Below are positions 42,370-53,425 of a stretch of DNA of 64,000 nucleotides, one piece after another. This stretch comes from Lysobacter antibioticus (lineage in GTDB: Bacteria > Pseudomonadota > Gammaproteobacteria > Xanthomonadales > Xanthomonadaceae), in contig NZ_CP013141.1 of the NCBI RefSeq assembly GCF_001442535.1, positions 2,127,290 through 2,191,289 on the forward strand. Reading direction: 5' to 3'. Within the stretch, counting starts at the first letter, position 1; every line of letters begins with the position of its first letter. The position numbers and the translations under genes were made by a program. The notes under the pieces are model-generated. The model did not search any database, was not told the origin of the DNA, and worked only from the letters and a program-made list of their open reading frames with translations.

Positions 42370-44262
42370 TCAGCGGGAAGGCCGGTAACGCAGGGTCAAC
42401 AGGTAGTTGCGCCCGGGCTGATTGTAGAAAGCGGCGGTTTCATAACGGCGATCGAACACGTTGTTCGCCGCCAACTGCAGGCTCCAGGCCTCGTTGAAGG
42501 CATAGCCCAGGCGCAGATCGGTGAGCGCATAACCGGCGAGGCGACGCGTATTGGCCAGGTCATCATAGCGATCGCCCGCGGCGTACACGCTGGCGCCGAA
42601 CGACCAGGCGCCATTGCCGACAGCGAAGCGGCGGTCGGCATCGATGCGCGCACTCTGCCGCGCACGCCGCGGCAGGAATTTGTCACGGCTGGCGCTGCGG
42701 CTGTCGTTGCGCGGGTCCAGCCAGGTCGCGCTGGCGCGCAGGTCCCAGTCGGCCAGGCGGGTGTCGAACGCCGCTTCCAGGCCGCGGATGCGCGCGCGGT
42801 CGACGTTGCCGGGCAGGCCGATCGAGGAATCGAACGCGATCAGATCGTCGATGTCGCTCTCGTAGGCATTGAGCGACCACACGTGCTGGCGGCGCTCGCC
42901 GTGGGTACCGCGCAGGCCGATTTCGACGCTGCGCGAAGTTTCCGGCGACAAGCCGGCATTGCCGTAGCCCGGGTAGTACAGCTCGTTGAAGGTCGGCGCC
43001 TTGAACGCGGTGCCGTAGCTCGCGGTCAAACGCAGCGCCTCGCTGAGGTTCCAGCCCCACAGCAGGCTGCCGGTGGTCTCGCCGCCGAACTGGCTGTCGT
43101 CGTCGCGGCGCAGGCTGGCCTGCAGCGCATGCGCGCCGAAACTCTGCTGCCACTGGCCGAAAGCGCCGCGCAGGATACGGGCGTCGCGGGCATAACGGGT
43201 GTTGCTGTCGATGCGGTCGCGCTGCCAGTCGAACCCGAGCGTGAGCAAACCGCTGCCGATGCCGAGGTCGCCCTGCACCGAGCCGAGCTGGCGTCGGGTC
43301 TCGAAGGTGCTGGAGTACTTGCCGTTCTTGTAGGTGTCGCTGAGATCTTCGCTGCGGCCGGCGCTGGCGCTGAGGCTGACGCGGTCGCTGGGGCGATAGC
43401 GCAGCTTGGCGCCGGCGACCTGCTGCACACCGTCGGCCTCGTTGTTCTGACTGCCGTCGTATTCGTTATGGTTTTCGGTGCGAAACAAGCGCGCTTCGGC
43501 GTCCCATTGCTCGTTGAAGCGGTAGCCGCCCTGCAGGGTCAGCGAATCATTGCGATAGCCATCGCGGTCGGGCGAATAGGTGAAGCAACCGGCACCGCCC
43601 GGCGAGGGCTTGCCGCGGCAGGCGTTGATGCCGTCGGTGTCTTCGTGGGCCGCGTTGATCGAATACCAGCCGCGCTCGCCCTTGCCGGCGACGCCGGCGG
43701 TGGCGCGATGGGTGGCGTAGCTGCCGATCGAGGCGCTGAAGCTCGGCACGAACGCGCCCTGCGGACGGCGGGTGAAGATCTGGATGACGCCGCCGATGGC
43801 TTCGGAGCCGTACAGGCTGGAGAACGGGCCGCGCACGATTTCGACGCGTTCGATCTGCTCGACCGGAATGTCCTGCAGCGATGCGCCGCCGCTGGTCGCC
43901 GAACCGATCTTGACCCCGTCGATCAGCACCAGCACATGGTCGGACTCGCTGCCGCGCAGGAACAGCGACGTCGCCTTGCCCGGGCCGCCGTTGTTGGCCA
44001 GCGACGCACCAGGGGTGCCGCGCAACAACTCCGGCAGCGACGACGGCTGCAGGCGTTCGATCTGCGCGCGGTCGATCACGGTCACCGCAGCGAGCGTGGC
44101 GTCCTGAGTCTGGGCGGTGCGGCTCGCGGTGACCACGACCTGGTCGAGATCGACCGCCGGCGCCGCGACTGCGGAGGCGGCGAATGCGGAACCGGCGAAT
44201 ACGAAAGCGCAGCGCGCGGGGATGCGCGCAAGGCGCGGAACAGCGGAAAAACGGAACGTCAC
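42370..44262 (-). CDS. btuB: TonB-dependent vitamin B12 receptor BtuB
   Basis: The 630-residue precursor has a signal peptide ending near AASAVAAP and the TonB box DLDQVVVTASR. The plug has ELLRGTPGASLANNGGPGKATSLFLRGSESDHVLVLIDGVKIGS and VRGPFSSLYGSEAIGGVIQIFT. The 22-strand barrel ends NYLLTLRYRPSR. A GTG start at 44262 has GGAGAG 6 bases upstream; the nearest ATG in frame lies 9 codons earlier. It is first in the B12 operon and lies downstream of the cobalamin riboswitch, which is the strongest support for the substrate. Confidence 0.94.
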   Translation of the reverse strand: MTFRFSAVPRLARIPARCAFVFAGSAFAASAVAAPAVDLDQVVVTASRTAQTQDATLAAVTVIDRAQIERLQPSSLPELLRGTPGASLANNGGPGKATSLFLRGSESDHVLVLIDGVKIGSATSGGASLQDIPVEQIERVEIVRGPFSSLYGSEAIGGVIQIFTRRPQGAFVPSFSASIGSYATHRATAGVAGKGERGWYSINAAHEDTDGINACRGKPSPGGAGCFTYSPDRDGYRNDSLTLQGGYRFNEQWDAEARLFRTENHNEYDGSQNNEADGVQQVAGAKLRYRPSDRVSLSASAGRSEDLSDTYKNGKYSSTFETRRQLGSVQGDLGIGSGLLTLGFDWQRDRIDSNTRYARDARILRGAFGQWQQSFGAHALQASLRRDDDSQFGGETTGSLLWGWNLSEALRLTASYGTAFKAPTFNELYYPGYGNAGLSPETSRSVEIGLRGTHGERRQHVWSLNAYESDIDDLIAFDSSIGLPGNVDRARIRGLEAAFDTRLADWDLRASATWLDPRNDSRSASRDKFLPRRARQSARIDADRRFAVGNGAWSFGASVYAAGDRYDDLANTRRLAGYALTDLRLGYAFNEAWSLQLAANNVFDRRYETAAFYNQPGRNYLLTLRYRPSR

Positions 44263-44384
44263 GGTCGGCTCTCCATGGCCGCGCCTCACCCGCGCGGTCT
44301 AGATCAGGTCGTGACAGGGGGATGGCGGAACGGAGAGACGGCGCGCGCGCCGATGCCCCGAGACACGGCCCTCCGCCTGTCGGT

Positions 44385-44612
44385 TCGCGCTCCGGGCCGG
44401 TCTCCGGGCTTGCGAGCGGAGGCGGTCCGAGATCGGACCGGGTCTCCCGTACCGCGCCTTCCCGTGTCGGAACACAGTGGCGTCGTGCGGTGCGTGTACT
44501 CGCTTACCGTTGCGGGGGCAGCTCCGGATTGACCGACCTGGCGAATGCCAGAAGCGGGGACCGGATTCCCGTTTCAATCGCCGATTGTGTGTCGGCGATC
44601 ACCTTGAGCGCG
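44385..44612 (-). ncRNA. Cobalamin riboswitch (adenosylcobalamin-sensing leader)
   Basis: Read on the minus strand, the leader has CAAGGTGAT near the 5' end and GGGAATCCGGT (about 44560-44570). The core GCTGCCCCCGCAACGGTAA (about 44503-44521) follows. GCCACTGTG and GGGAAGGCG come next, and the B12 box AAGCCCGGAGACCGGCCC lies at about 44393-44411. These match the conserved boxes in order. It sits about 120 bases ahead of the btuB start, in position to block translation or transcription of the whole operon when coenzyme B12 is abundant. Confidence 0.93.
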
Positions 44613-44743
44613 CGCATCTTAGCAGTCGAGCGAGGTCGGGACGCCAGGGTACGGAGGAGGAAAATGCGCGTGACTCGCCGATCAGGGCCCATCCGCGGCC
44701 TTTGCTTTCCTGGACGGACCTCGCGGCCTCCCCTAGCGCTGAA

Positions 44744-44906
44744 ATCGTCATCCCCGCGCAGGCCGGGGTGAATGGATGCGCTTGCGAGCCACCGGCTCGC
44801 GCATCCGTGAACGCCAGGGTGCTGCGCGCCCTGGCCGGGCGATAGAGACCTCAGGCGTTCTCGCACGAAAATCCGGTGGATCCCCGCCTTCGCGGGGACG
44901 ACGACT
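44744..44906. repeat. About 160-bp structured element with terminal inverted repeats
   Basis: The left end TCGTCATCCCCGCG (about 44745) and the right end CGCGGGGACGACGA (about 44891) are imperfect inverted repeats extending to about 28 bases. Inside lie two hairpins: GGATGCGC..GCGCATCC with CGAGCC/GGCTCG (about 44773-44808), and GCCAGGG/CCCTGGC (about 44813-44836). The ends resemble the dispersed TCGTCATCCCCGCGAAGGCGGGG repeats of proteobacteria. It lies between the riboswitch and receptor 2, with no coding potential. Confidence 0.6.
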
Positions 44907-45137
44907 TGAGGAGGAAATCAGGGCTGGCAGAGATGAGGGCCTAACGGGATGAGGGCCAGAAAGCCCCCACCAGGCCAGGCGCAGCGGCCGGCCATCCGCC
45001 GCCGGATTCCGCAAAGAGTGTGCTTCTACCACTTTTTGACTACTTGCGTTAGGCAATATTTGGCCGCTTCATTGACCGGTTGTTACGTTCGTGTTAAATC
45101 CGAATGACATCGCTGTCATCCCCATCAAGGAGTCGTC

Positions 45138-47513
45138 ATGCACGTCCGCCGCACCTTCGCCGGTTCACGTCACCCTCTGGCCCTCGGCCTCCTGGTAGCG
45201 CTCGCCGCGCCGGTCCACGCGCAAGACGCGCCGCAAAGCGACCCCAAGACCCTGGACCAGGTCATCGTCACCGGCACCCGCGTCAGCGACCGCACCGTCG
45301 CCGAGTCCACCGCGCCGATCGACATCATCACCCCCGAAACCCTGGAGGCCACCGGCACCGTCGAGCTGGCCACCGCCCTGTCGCGCGCCCTGCCCTCGCT
45401 GAATTTCCCGCGCCCCGCCATCACCGACGGCACCGACGCAGTGCGCCCGGCTCAGCTGCGCGGCCTCGCCCCCGACCAGGTGCTGGTGCTGGTCAACGGC
45501 AAGCGCCGCCACACCACCGCCCTGATCAACCTCAACGGCAGCCAGGGCCGCGGCTCCTCGCCGGTCGACCTCAACGCCATTCCGATCGCCGCGATCGAAC
45601 GCGTCGAAGTGCTGCGCGACGGCGCCTCGGCGCAGTACGGCTCCGACGCGATCGCCGGCGTCATCAACGTCGTACTCAAGGGCAGCGGCACGGGCGGCAG
45701 CATCGCCGCGCGCTACGGCCAGTACAGCGCCGGCGACGGCAAGCAGTACCAGCTCTCCGGCGACACCGGCATCAAACTCGGCGAGAACGGCTGGCTGCAC
45801 CTGGCCGCGCAGGGCGGGCACCAGGACCAGACCAACCGCGCGCGCCCGTTCCAGGGCCGCGTCGAGCAGCGCTACGGCGATCCCGAGATCGACCAGGGCG
45901 CGTTCTCCTATAACGGCGAATACAACCCGACCGACTACCTGAGCTTCTATTCGTTCGGCAGCTACAGCGAACGCGACGTGCTGTCGAACGGTTATTTCCG
46001 CTTCGCCGGCGACCCGCGCAACATCCCGTCGATTTATCCGAACGGCTTCCTGCCGCAGATCCACAACGTCAGCAAGGACCGCGCCGCGGTGTTCGGCCTG
46101 CGCAGCGAGACCGCCGGCGGCACCCAGATCGACCTGAGCTACAACTACGGCCACAACGGCCTGACTTTCGACATCGAAAACACCCTTAACCGCAGCCTCG
46201 GCCCGACCTCGCCGACCCAGTTCTACGCCGGCGCGCTGGAAGTCACCCAGCACGTGCTCAACCTCGACTTCACCAAGTCGGTCGACTTCGGCTGGCAGTA
46301 CCCGGTGACCTTCGCCTGGGGCGCGGAATGGCGCGGCGAGGAGTTCTCCGAACGCGCCGGCGAGCCGCTGTCCTACGCCAACGGCGGCGTGGCCGCCCCG
46401 AACGGCCAGATCATCCCGGGTGCGCAGGTGTTCTCCGGCTTCCGCGCCAGCGATGCCGGCGACTTCGACCGCCACAGCTACTCGGTCTACATCGACGCCG
46501 AAGCCGACCTGACCGACAAGTTCTCGCTCGGCGCCGCCGCGCGCTACGAGACCTACAGCGATTTCGGCGAAACCACCTCGGGCAAGCTGTCCGGCCGCTA
46601 CGCCTTCACCGACAAGGTCGCCCTGCGCGCCACCGCCTCGACCGGCTTCCGCGCGCCGTCGCTGCAGCAGCAGTTCTTCCAGTCGATCGCCACCAACTTC
46701 ATCAGCGGCATCCCGTATGAAATCGGCACCTTCCGCGTCGACAACCCGGCCGCCATCGCCCTGGGCTCGGAAGCGCTGAAGGCGGAAGAATCGACCAACT
46801 ACAGCCTGGGCCTGGTGCTGCAGCCGGCCGACCAGCTCTACATCACCATCGACGCTTACAACATCCAGGTGAAGGACCGCATCCTGCTGTCGGAAAACCT
46901 GACCAGCGCCGCGGTGCGCAACTACCTCAACGCCAACGGCTATCCCGGCATCGGCGGCGGCCGCTACTTCACCAACGCCGTCGACACCGACACCAAGGGC
47001 GTGGACATCATCGCCACCTACGGTTGGGACGTCGGCTCGGGCAAGCTCAACCTGACCGCCGGTTACAACTACTCCAAGACCGAGATCGACAAGATCGCCC
47101 CGAACCCGCCACGCCTGGCCGCGATCGACCCGGCCGCGGTGCGTATCGGCCGCACCGAGATCGGCCGCATCACCAAGGGCGCGCCGCGCGACAAGTTCTT
47201 CCTCGCCGGCGACTGGAAGACCGGCAACTGGAACTTCACCGCCACCGCCACCCGTTACGGCGAGTTCACCGAGCTGCACGCGACCGATCCACGTCAGGAC
47301 CAGACCTTCGGCGACGAGTGGACCCTGGACCTGGCCGCGACGTATCGCCTCAACAGCTGGGACTTCACCATCGGCGGCGACAACGTCCTCGACGCTTATC
47401 CGGACGAGTCCAAGCTGGTGCGCGGCACCCGCAACTACCTGCCCTACAACACCGCCTCGCCGTTCGGTTTCAACGGCGCCTTCGGCTACATCAAGGTCGG
47501 CTATAAGTGGTGA
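45138..47513 (+). CDS. TonB-dependent outer-membrane receptor 2
   Basis: The 791-residue precursor has a signal peptide ending PVHA, TonB box [13 protein letters not shown], a plug with [20 protein letters not shown] and [13 protein letters not shown], and a long barrel ending FGYIKVGYKW. AAGGAG lies 6 bases before the ATG. It is highly similar along its whole length to the receptor at 24988, with near-identical DNA in the plug. The two differ in extracellular loops (for example ANGGVAAPNGQIIPGAQVF here), which suggests related but different ligands. It is divergent from the B12 operon and has no riboswitch of its own that I can see. Confidence 0.93.
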   Translation: MHVRRTFAGSRHPLALGLLVALAAPVHAQDAPQSDPKTLDQVIVTGTRVSDRTVAESTAPIDIITPETLEATGTVELATALSRALPSLNFPRPAITDGTDAVRPAQLRGLAPDQVLVLVNGKRRHTTALINLNGSQGRGSSPVDLNAIPIAAIERVEVLRDGASAQYGSDAIAGVINVVLKGSGTGGSIAARYGQYSAGDGKQYQLSGDTGIKLGENGWLHLAAQGGHQDQTNRARPFQGRVEQRYGDPEIDQGAFSYNGEYNPTDYLSFYSFGSYSERDVLSNGYFRFAGDPRNIPSIYPNGFLPQIHNVSKDRAAVFGLRSETAGGTQIDLSYNYGHNGLTFDIENTLNRSLGPTSPTQFYAGALEVTQHVLNLDFTKSVDFGWQYPVTFAWGAEWRGEEFSERAGEPLSYANGGVAAPNGQIIPGAQVFSGFRASDAGDFDRHSYSVYIDAEADLTDKFSLGAAARYETYSDFGETTSGKLSGRYAFTDKVALRATASTGFRAPSLQQQFFQSIATNFISGIPYEIGTFRVDNPAAIALGSEALKAEESTNYSLGLVLQPADQLYITIDAYNIQVKDRILLSENLTSAAVRNYLNANGYPGIGGGRYFTNAVDTDTKGVDIIATYGWDVGSGKLNLTAGYNYSKTEIDKIAPNPPRLAAIDPAAVRIGRTEIGRITKGAPRDKFFLAGDWKTGNWNFTATATRYGEFTELHATDPRQDQTFGDEWTLDLAATYRLNSWDFTIGGDNVLDAYPDESKLVRGTRNYLPYNTASPFGFNGAFGYIKVGYKW

Positions 47514-47573
47514 GAGCTGGCGACACGCACTTGCAGTGATTGAGTTGCTTGGCTTTGCGGCTTTGCCGGCCAA

Positions 47574-47985
47574 GAGAAGACCCGTAGGGCGGCCCGCATG
47601 GATGCGGGCCGTGCGCAAGCAGGCCATGGATGGCCTGTCTGGAGCATCCCTGCGTTGGCATCGATCGTGCGGGCTTGTGCCCTTGCAAGGAGAGCCCTTT
47701 TCTTTGGTTAGCTTTGACCGAAGGGAATCCAGACGGACTTTTGGGCTTAGCAAAAGAAAGTAACCCGCCCCCTTTAGGGGGGCGGAAGCTTTGCTATTCG
47801 TGTTGCTTCTCCACCCTGCGGCAAGAAGCGCCGCAACCGGAGACCGCGCGGTCGCGACTTGCGTCGCTCCTACCCTGCGATAGTTCATGGCTTCGATGAG
47901 CGACGCAGGCGCTGCGAGGTCTGCCCATCCCGTGGTCGCGGCTTATGACCGAAGGAAATCCAATAGGACGTCGCTCCTAGAGGGT
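47574..47985. repeat. Mosaic hairpin repeat, locus R4 (divergent subtype)
   Basis: This single half follows receptor 2. Hairpin 1 (47591-47610) has arms GGCCCGCA/TGCGGGCC. Hairpin 2 (47620-47637) has a third arm type, CAGGCC/GGCCTG, in place of CGGGAC/GTCCCG. The conserved CATCCCTGCGTTGGCATCGATCGTGCGGG-type segment, the CTTTTCTTTGGTTAGCTTT..AAAAGAAAGTAACC stem and a CCGCCCCCTTTAGGGGGGCGG hairpin follow, then a GCGCGGTCGCGAC..CTCCTACC block (about 47847-47875). There is no microsatellite here. The rest of the gap to 48181 holds only leader sequence of the amidohydrolase gene. Confidence 0.75.
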
Positions 47986-48181
47986 TGGAGCTTTGCTCTT
48001 ACTTGAAAAAAGGGAATGCGGCATGCACCACAACGGCCCGGACCATCCGGGCCGTCGTTTTTCGTCGACCACAGTACATTCCGCGGATCGGCGGATCGGC
48101 TATAAAGAGGGCCTTGCCGCTACGGGCGCCCGCCATCGGCCCAGCTCAGCGGCCCCGCCGCGAATGCCCGAGGTGCCCGCC

Positions 48182-50209
48182 ATGCGTTCGACCGTTGCGC
48201 TGTTGCTGTCCCTGGCGATTTCGAACGTCATCGCCGCGCCCGCCAAGCGCGAACAGATCATGCTGCTGCAAGGCAAACCCGCCGGCCAGCAGATCGTGGA
48301 AACCGCGGGCGACGGCAGCACCCGGGTCGAGTACCAATACAGTGATCGCGGCCGCGGCGACCACCTCAAGACCGAGTGGACGCTCGACGCGGCCGGCATT
48401 CCGGTCGAATACCGCGGCAGCGGCCACAATTATCTGAAAGTCCCGGTCGAAGAGAGCTTCAGCGTGCGCGACGGCAAGGCGCACTGGAAGAACGACAGCG
48501 AGCAAGGCGAGCGGGCCCTGAGCGCACCGGCCTTTTTCCTGCCGCTCAACGCGACTCCGGAAATCCAGGGCGTGCTGGTGCGCGCGCTACTGAAGGCCCC
48601 CGAGCGCAAGCTCGCGCTGTTGCCCGCCGGCGAAGCGCGGCTCGACAGCGCCGGCACGCTCGAAGTGCCTACGGCCAAGGGGCCGGCGACCCTGTCGCTG
48701 TACCGCGTGTCCGGGCTCGACTACACGCCCGGCTCGGTCTGGCTCGATGCCGAAGGCAATACCGCGGCGCTGATCATGGCCTCGGGCTGGGTCTCAATCC
48801 TCTCCCCGGAATATAAGGATTCGCTCGCCAAACTGATCGAATTCCAGGAACACGCCGGCGCCGAATGGTCGCTGAAACTAGCGCGCGAACTGACCCACAC
48901 ACCGAAAGGCCCGTTGCTGATCCGCAACGCGCGCCTCTACGATCCGCGCGACCTGTCGGTGACGCCGAACACCAGCGTCCTGGTCGAAGGCGAGCGCATC
49001 GTCCGCGTCGCCGCCGACGCTGCATTGAAGGCCCCGGCCAACGCCGAGATCCTCGACGCCGGCGGTCGCTTCCTGATGCCCGGCCTGTGGGACGTGCACA
49101 AGCACTACGGCGATTCCGACGGCGCGATGGACATCGCCAACGGCGTCACCAGCAGCCGCGATGTCGCCAACAATACCGACGCCTTCCTCGACAAAGTCAA
49201 GCGCTTCGACGCCGGCACCGAGATCGGCCCGCGCGTGCTCGCCGCCGGCTTCATCGACGGCCCTGGGCCGTATGCCGGTCCGACCAAGATGTTGGTCGAC
49301 ACGCCCGAGGAAGCGATCAAGGCGGTCGATTGGTACGCCGACCACGGCTATATGCAGATCAAGAGCTATTCCTCGCTGAAACCCGAGCTGGTGCCGGTGA
49401 TCGCCGACCGCGCCCACGCCCGCGGCCTGCGTTACAGCGGGCATGTACCGGCCTTCATGTCGGCGCGCCAGTTCATCGAGGCCGGCGCCGACGAGTTGCA
49501 GCACATCCTGTTCGTCGAGCTCAACTTCCTTTACCCGCGCGTCCAGGAAACCCGCACCATGGCGCGCCTGACCGAACCGGCGGCGCATGCCGCCGAGTTC
49601 CCGCCGGAACGCGCCGAGGTCCGCGATTTCATCGCCTTCCTCAAGCGCACCCACACCGTGCTCGACCCGACCATGGGCATCGCCGAAGACCTGTTCGCCG
49701 GCGACCCGCAGAGCAAGATCCCGCCCGGCTTGAAGACGGTCGCGCCGCGACTGCCGCCGCAAGCCCAGCGCAACTTGAGCTGGGGTTCGTTGAAGGTGCC
49801 CAAGGGCGAAGAACACGCCTATGCGCAATCCTTCCCGACCATGCTGCGCGTGCTCAAGGCCCTGCACGATGCCGGTGTGACGATCCTGCCCGGCACCGAC
49901 GCCCTGGCCGGCTACATGCTGCACTCCGAGCTGATCCTGTACGCCCGCGCCGGCATCGCCAACGCCGAAGTACTGCGCCTGGCGACACTGACCCCGGCGC
50001 AAGTACTCGGCGTCGACAAGGACCGCGGCGTGATCGCCCCGGGCAAGCTCGCCGACCTGGTGCTGATCGACGGCGACCCGCTCCAGGACATGAACGACAT
50101 CCGCAAGGTCGACGCCGTGTTCAAGGGCGGCAAGCGCTACGACCCAGCGCAAATCGAGCGCGCGCTCGGCATCATGCCGCGCAAGGAAGCTGCTGTGGCG
50201 ACGAACTGA
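48182..50209 (+). CDS. Secreted amidohydrolase with extra N-terminal domain
   Basis: The 675-residue precursor has a signal peptide (about 1-20, ending SNVIAAP). A beta-rich N-terminal domain (about 25-235: REQIMLLQGKPAGQQIVE, SGLDYTPGSVWLDAEGNTAALI) is unlike usual amidohydrolases. It precedes a metal-dependent amidohydrolase domain (about 240-665). Motifs are LMPGLWDVHKHYGDSDG (metal His pair), IKSYSS, LRYSGHVPAF, ADELQHILFVE and ILPGTDALAG. The C-terminal ADLVLIDGDPLQDMNDIRKVDAVFKGG is typical of imidazolonepropionase-like or prolidase-like members. The ATG chosen starts the signal peptide; the frame is open further upstream into repeat R4. The substrate is unknown, perhaps a peptide or cyclic amide. 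Confidence 0.87.
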   Translation: MRSTVALLLSLAISNVIAAPAKREQIMLLQGKPAGQQIVETAGDGSTRVEYQYSDRGRGDHLKTEWTLDAAGIPVEYRGSGHNYLKVPVEESFSVRDGKAHWKNDSEQGERALSAPAFFLPLNATPEIQGVLVRALLKAPERKLALLPAGEARLDSAGTLEVPTAKGPATLSLYRVSGLDYTPGSVWLDAEGNTAALIMASGWVSILSPEYKDSLAKLIEFQEHAGAEWSLKLARELTHTPKGPLLIRNARLYDPRDLSVTPNTSVLVEGERIVRVAADAALKAPANAEILDAGGRFLMPGLWDVHKHYGDSDGAMDIANGVTSSRDVANNTDAFLDKVKRFDAGTEIGPRVLAAGFIDGPGPYAGPTKMLVDTPEEAIKAVDWYADHGYMQIKSYSSLKPELVPVIADRAHARGLRYSGHVPAFMSARQFIEAGADELQHILFVELNFLYPRVQETRTMARLTEPAAHAAEFPPERAEVRDFIAFLKRTHTVLDPTMGIAEDLFAGDPQSKIPPGLKTVAPRLPPQAQRNLSWGSLKVPKGEEHAYAQSFPTMLRVLKALHDAGVTILPGTDALAGYMLHSELILYARAGIANAEVLRLATLTPAQVLGVDKDRGVIAPGKLADLVLIDGDPLQDMNDIRKVDAVFKGGKRYDPAQIERALGIMPRKEAAVATN

Positions 50210-50235
50210 GCGACCTCGCCGCCACCTCTCAGCAT

Positions 50236-50622
<387 letters not shown>

Positions 50623-50712
50623 CGATTCGCAACATCGCGCCGCCCAAGAAACCGCAAATGCTCCATCTGCAGGAGCGAGGTGAGTCGCGACCACGAAAAG
50701 ACAAGATCACGA

Positions 50713-50742
50713 CGAAAACAAAGGCCCGCGAATCGCGGGCCC
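50713..50742 (-). terminator. Rho-independent terminator of clpB
   Basis: Read on the minus strand, arms GGCCCGCG and CGCGGGCC are followed by TTTGTTTT, about 30 bases after the clpB stop. Confidence 0.7.
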
Positions 50743-50772
50743 CTGCGGGTCATGCGACGTCCGTTGCGTCGC

Positions 50773-53358
50773 TCAATCCTTGCCGAACACCAGATGCCCA
50801 CCCTGCGCATCCACACGGATGGTGTCGCCGCTGACGAACTCGCCGCTGAGGATCTTCTGCGCGAGCGGGTTCTCCAACTGCTGCTGCACCGCACGCTTGA
50901 GCGGACGCGCGCCGTAGACCGGATCGAAGCCGACATTCCCGATCAAGGCCAGGCCGGCATCCGACAGCGCCAACTTGAGGCCGCGCTCGGCGAGGCGCTT
51001 TTCCAGACCGTGCAGCTGGATCTTGGCGATCTCGCGGATCTGGCTCTTGTCGAGCGGATGGAACACGACGATGTCGTCGAGGCGGTTGATGAACTCGGGA
51101 CGGAAGTGCGCCTGCACCACGCCCATCACCGCCGCCTTCATCTGCGTATAGCCCTCGGGCGTGTCGTCGGAATTCATCTCCTGGATCATCTGCGAGCCCA
51201 GGTTCGAGGTCATCACGATCACCGTGTTGCGGAAATCGACGGTGCGGCCCTGGCCATCGGTCAGGCGACCGTCGTCGAGCACCTGCAACAGGATATTGAA
51301 CACGTCCGGATGCGCCTTCTCGACCTCGTCGAGCAGGATCACGCTGTAGGGACGGCGACGCACGGCCTCGGTCAGATAGCCTCCCTCTTCGTAGCCGACA
51401 TAGCCCGGAGGCGCACCGACCAGACGGCTGACCGCGTGCTTCTCCATGAACTCGCTCATATCGATGCGGATCATCGCGTCGGCCGAGTCGAACAGGAACT
51501 CGGCCAGCGCCTTGCACAGCTCGGTCTTGCCGACGCCGGTCGGGCCGAGGAACAAGAACGAACCGCTCGGGCGATTCGGGTCGGACAGGCCGGCGCGCGA
51601 ACGCCGCACCGCGTCGGACACCACCCGCACCGCTTCGTCCTGGCCGACCACGCGCGCGTGCAGGGCCTGCTCCATCTTCAGAAGTTTGTCGCGTTCGCCT
51701 TCGAGCATCTTCGCCACCGGGATGCCGGTCCAACGCGCGACCACTTCGGCGATCTCTTCGGCGGTGACTTTGTCCTGCAGCAGCTTGAAGCCCTGGGTCT
51801 CGGCTTCCTGCGCGGCCTTGAGCTGCTTCTCCAGCTCCGGCAGCTTGCCGTACTGGATTTCGCTCATGCGCGCATAGTCCTGAGTGCGCTGGGCGGCTTC
51901 CAGGTCGAGCTTGGCCTGCTCGATCTGCTCCTTGATCTTGGTCGCGCCCTGCAGGGTCGCCTTTTCGGCCTTCCAGATTTCCTCGAGGTCGTTGAACTCG
52001 CGCTCTAGCGTGGCGATCTCGGCTTCGAGGTCGGCCAGGCGCTGCTTGGACTCGGCGTCCTTCTCCTTCTTCAGCGCCTCGCGCTGGATCTTGAGCTGGA
52101 TCAGGCGGCGTTCCTTGCGATCGAGTTCCTCGGGTTTGGAGTCGATCTCCATGCGGATGCGCGAGGCGGCTTCGTCCATCAGGTCGATGGCCTTGTCGGG
52201 CAGCTGGCGGTCGGCGATGTAGCGATGCGACAGGGTCGCCGCAGCGACGATCGCGGGGTCGGTGATCTCGACGCCGTGGTGCACCGCGTAGCGCTCCTTG
52301 AGGCCGCGCAGGATCGCGATCGTATCCTCGACCGTCGGCTCGCCGACGAACACTTTCTGGAAGCGGCGTTCGAGCGCGGCGTCTTTCTCGACGTACTTGC
52401 GGTACTCGTCGAGCGTGGTCGCGCCGATGCAATGCAGCTCGCCGCGCGCGAGCGCGGGCTTGAGCATGTTGCCGGCGTCCATCGCGCCCTCGGCCTTGCC
52501 GGCGCCGACCATGGTGTGCAGCTCATCGATGAACAAGATCACCTGGCCTTCGTTCTTGGCCAGGTCGTTGAGCACGGCCTTGAGCCGCTCCTCGAACTCG
52601 CCCCGGAACTTGGCGCCGGCGATCAGCGCGCCCATGTCGAGCGACAGCACGCGCTTGCCGCGCAGGCCCTCGGGTACTTCGTTGTTGATGATGCGCTGGG
52701 CCAGGCCCTCGACGATGGCGGTCTTGCCGACGCCGGGTTCGCCGATCAACACCGGGTTGTTCTTGGTCCGGCGTTGCAGCACCTGGATGGTGCGGCGGAT
52801 CTCTTCGTCGCGGCCGACCACCGGATCGAGCTTGCCGGACTCGGCGCGCGCGGTCAGGTCGATGCAGTATTTCTCCAGCGCCTGCCGCTGTTCTTCGGCG
52901 TTTTCCGATTGCACGCTTTCGCCCCCGCGCAGTTTGTCGATGGCCGGTTCGAGCTTGGCCTTGGTCGCTCCGGCCGCCTTCAACGCGCGGCCGACTTCGC
53001 CGCCGTCGTCGAGCGCGGCCAGCAGGAACAACTCGCTGGCGATAAAAGCATCGTTACGCTGCTGCGCCAGCTTGTCGGTGACATTGAGCAGGCGCGCCAG
53101 GTCGTTGCCGACCGAGACTTGCCCGGCCTGGCCCGACACCTTGGGCAGTTTCTCCAGCGCCTCGCCGAGGCGCTCGCGCAACAGCGGCACGTTGACGCCG
53201 GCCTGGGCCAGCAGCGGGCGCGTGCTGCCGCCGCTCTGCTCGAGCAACGCGGTCAGCAGATGCGCCGGTTCGATGACGCTGTGGTCGCGCCCGACCGCGA
53301 GCGATTGCGCGTCCGACAGAGCCTGCTGGAAGCGCGAAGTAAGCTTGTCCATCCGCAT
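50773..53358 (-). CDS. clpB: ATP-dependent disaggregase ClpB
   Basis: ClpB is the hexameric AAA+ chaperone that, with DnaK, extracts proteins from aggregates. The 861-residue protein has the Clp N-domain (about 1-145, [26 protein letters not shown]), NBD1 with [13 protein letters not shown] and [13 protein letters not shown], a coiled-coil middle domain (about 405-525), and NBD2 with [19 protein letters not shown] and [12 protein letters not shown]. The substrate-threading loops are [11 protein letters not shown] and [20 protein letters not shown] lies upstream of the ATG; a second Met two codons on is possible. A heat-shock-type promoter lies about 70-95 bases upstream. Confidence 0.98.
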   Translation of the reverse strand: MRMDKLTSRFQQALSDAQSLAVGRDHSVIEPAHLLTALLEQSGGSTRPLLAQAGVNVPLLRERLGEALEKLPKVSGQAGQVSVGNDLARLLNVTDKLAQQRNDAFIASELFLLAALDDGGEVGRALKAAGATKAKLEPAIDKLRGGESVQSENAEEQRQALEKYCIDLTARAESGKLDPVVGRDEEIRRTIQVLQRRTKNNPVLIGEPGVGKTAIVEGLAQRIINNEVPEGLRGKRVLSLDMGALIAGAKFRGEFEERLKAVLNDLAKNEGQVILFIDELHTMVGAGKAEGAMDAGNMLKPALARGELHCIGATTLDEYRKYVEKDAALERRFQKVFVGEPTVEDTIAILRGLKERYAVHHGVEITDPAIVAAATLSHRYIADRQLPDKAIDLMDEAASRIRMEIDSKPEELDRKERRLIQLKIQREALKKEKDAESKQRLADLEAEIATLEREFNDLEEIWKAEKATLQGATKIKEQIEQAKLDLEAAQRTQDYARMSEIQYGKLPELEKQLKAAQEAETQGFKLLQDKVTAEEIAEVVARWTGIPVAKMLEGERDKLLKMEQALHARVVGQDEAVRVVSDAVRRSRAGLSDPNRPSGSFLFLGPTGVGKTELCKALAEFLFDSADAMIRIDMSEFMEKHAVSRLVGAPPGYVGYEEGGYLTEAVRRRPYSVILLDEVEKAHPDVFNILLQVLDDGRLTDGQGRTVDFRNTVIVMTSNLGSQMIQEMNSDDTPEGYTQMKAAVMGVVQAHFRPEFINRLDDIVVFHPLDKSQIREIAKIQLHGLEKRLAERGLKLALSDAGLALIGNVGFDPVYGARPLKRAVQQQLENPLAQKILSGEFVSGDTIRVDAQGGHLVFGKD

Positions 53359-53425
53359 GGGGGGTCTCTCCGAAGGTATGACGGCCCGGAGCGCGAGTGT
53401 CGCGCCGCGGCCGCGAATGACCTGT

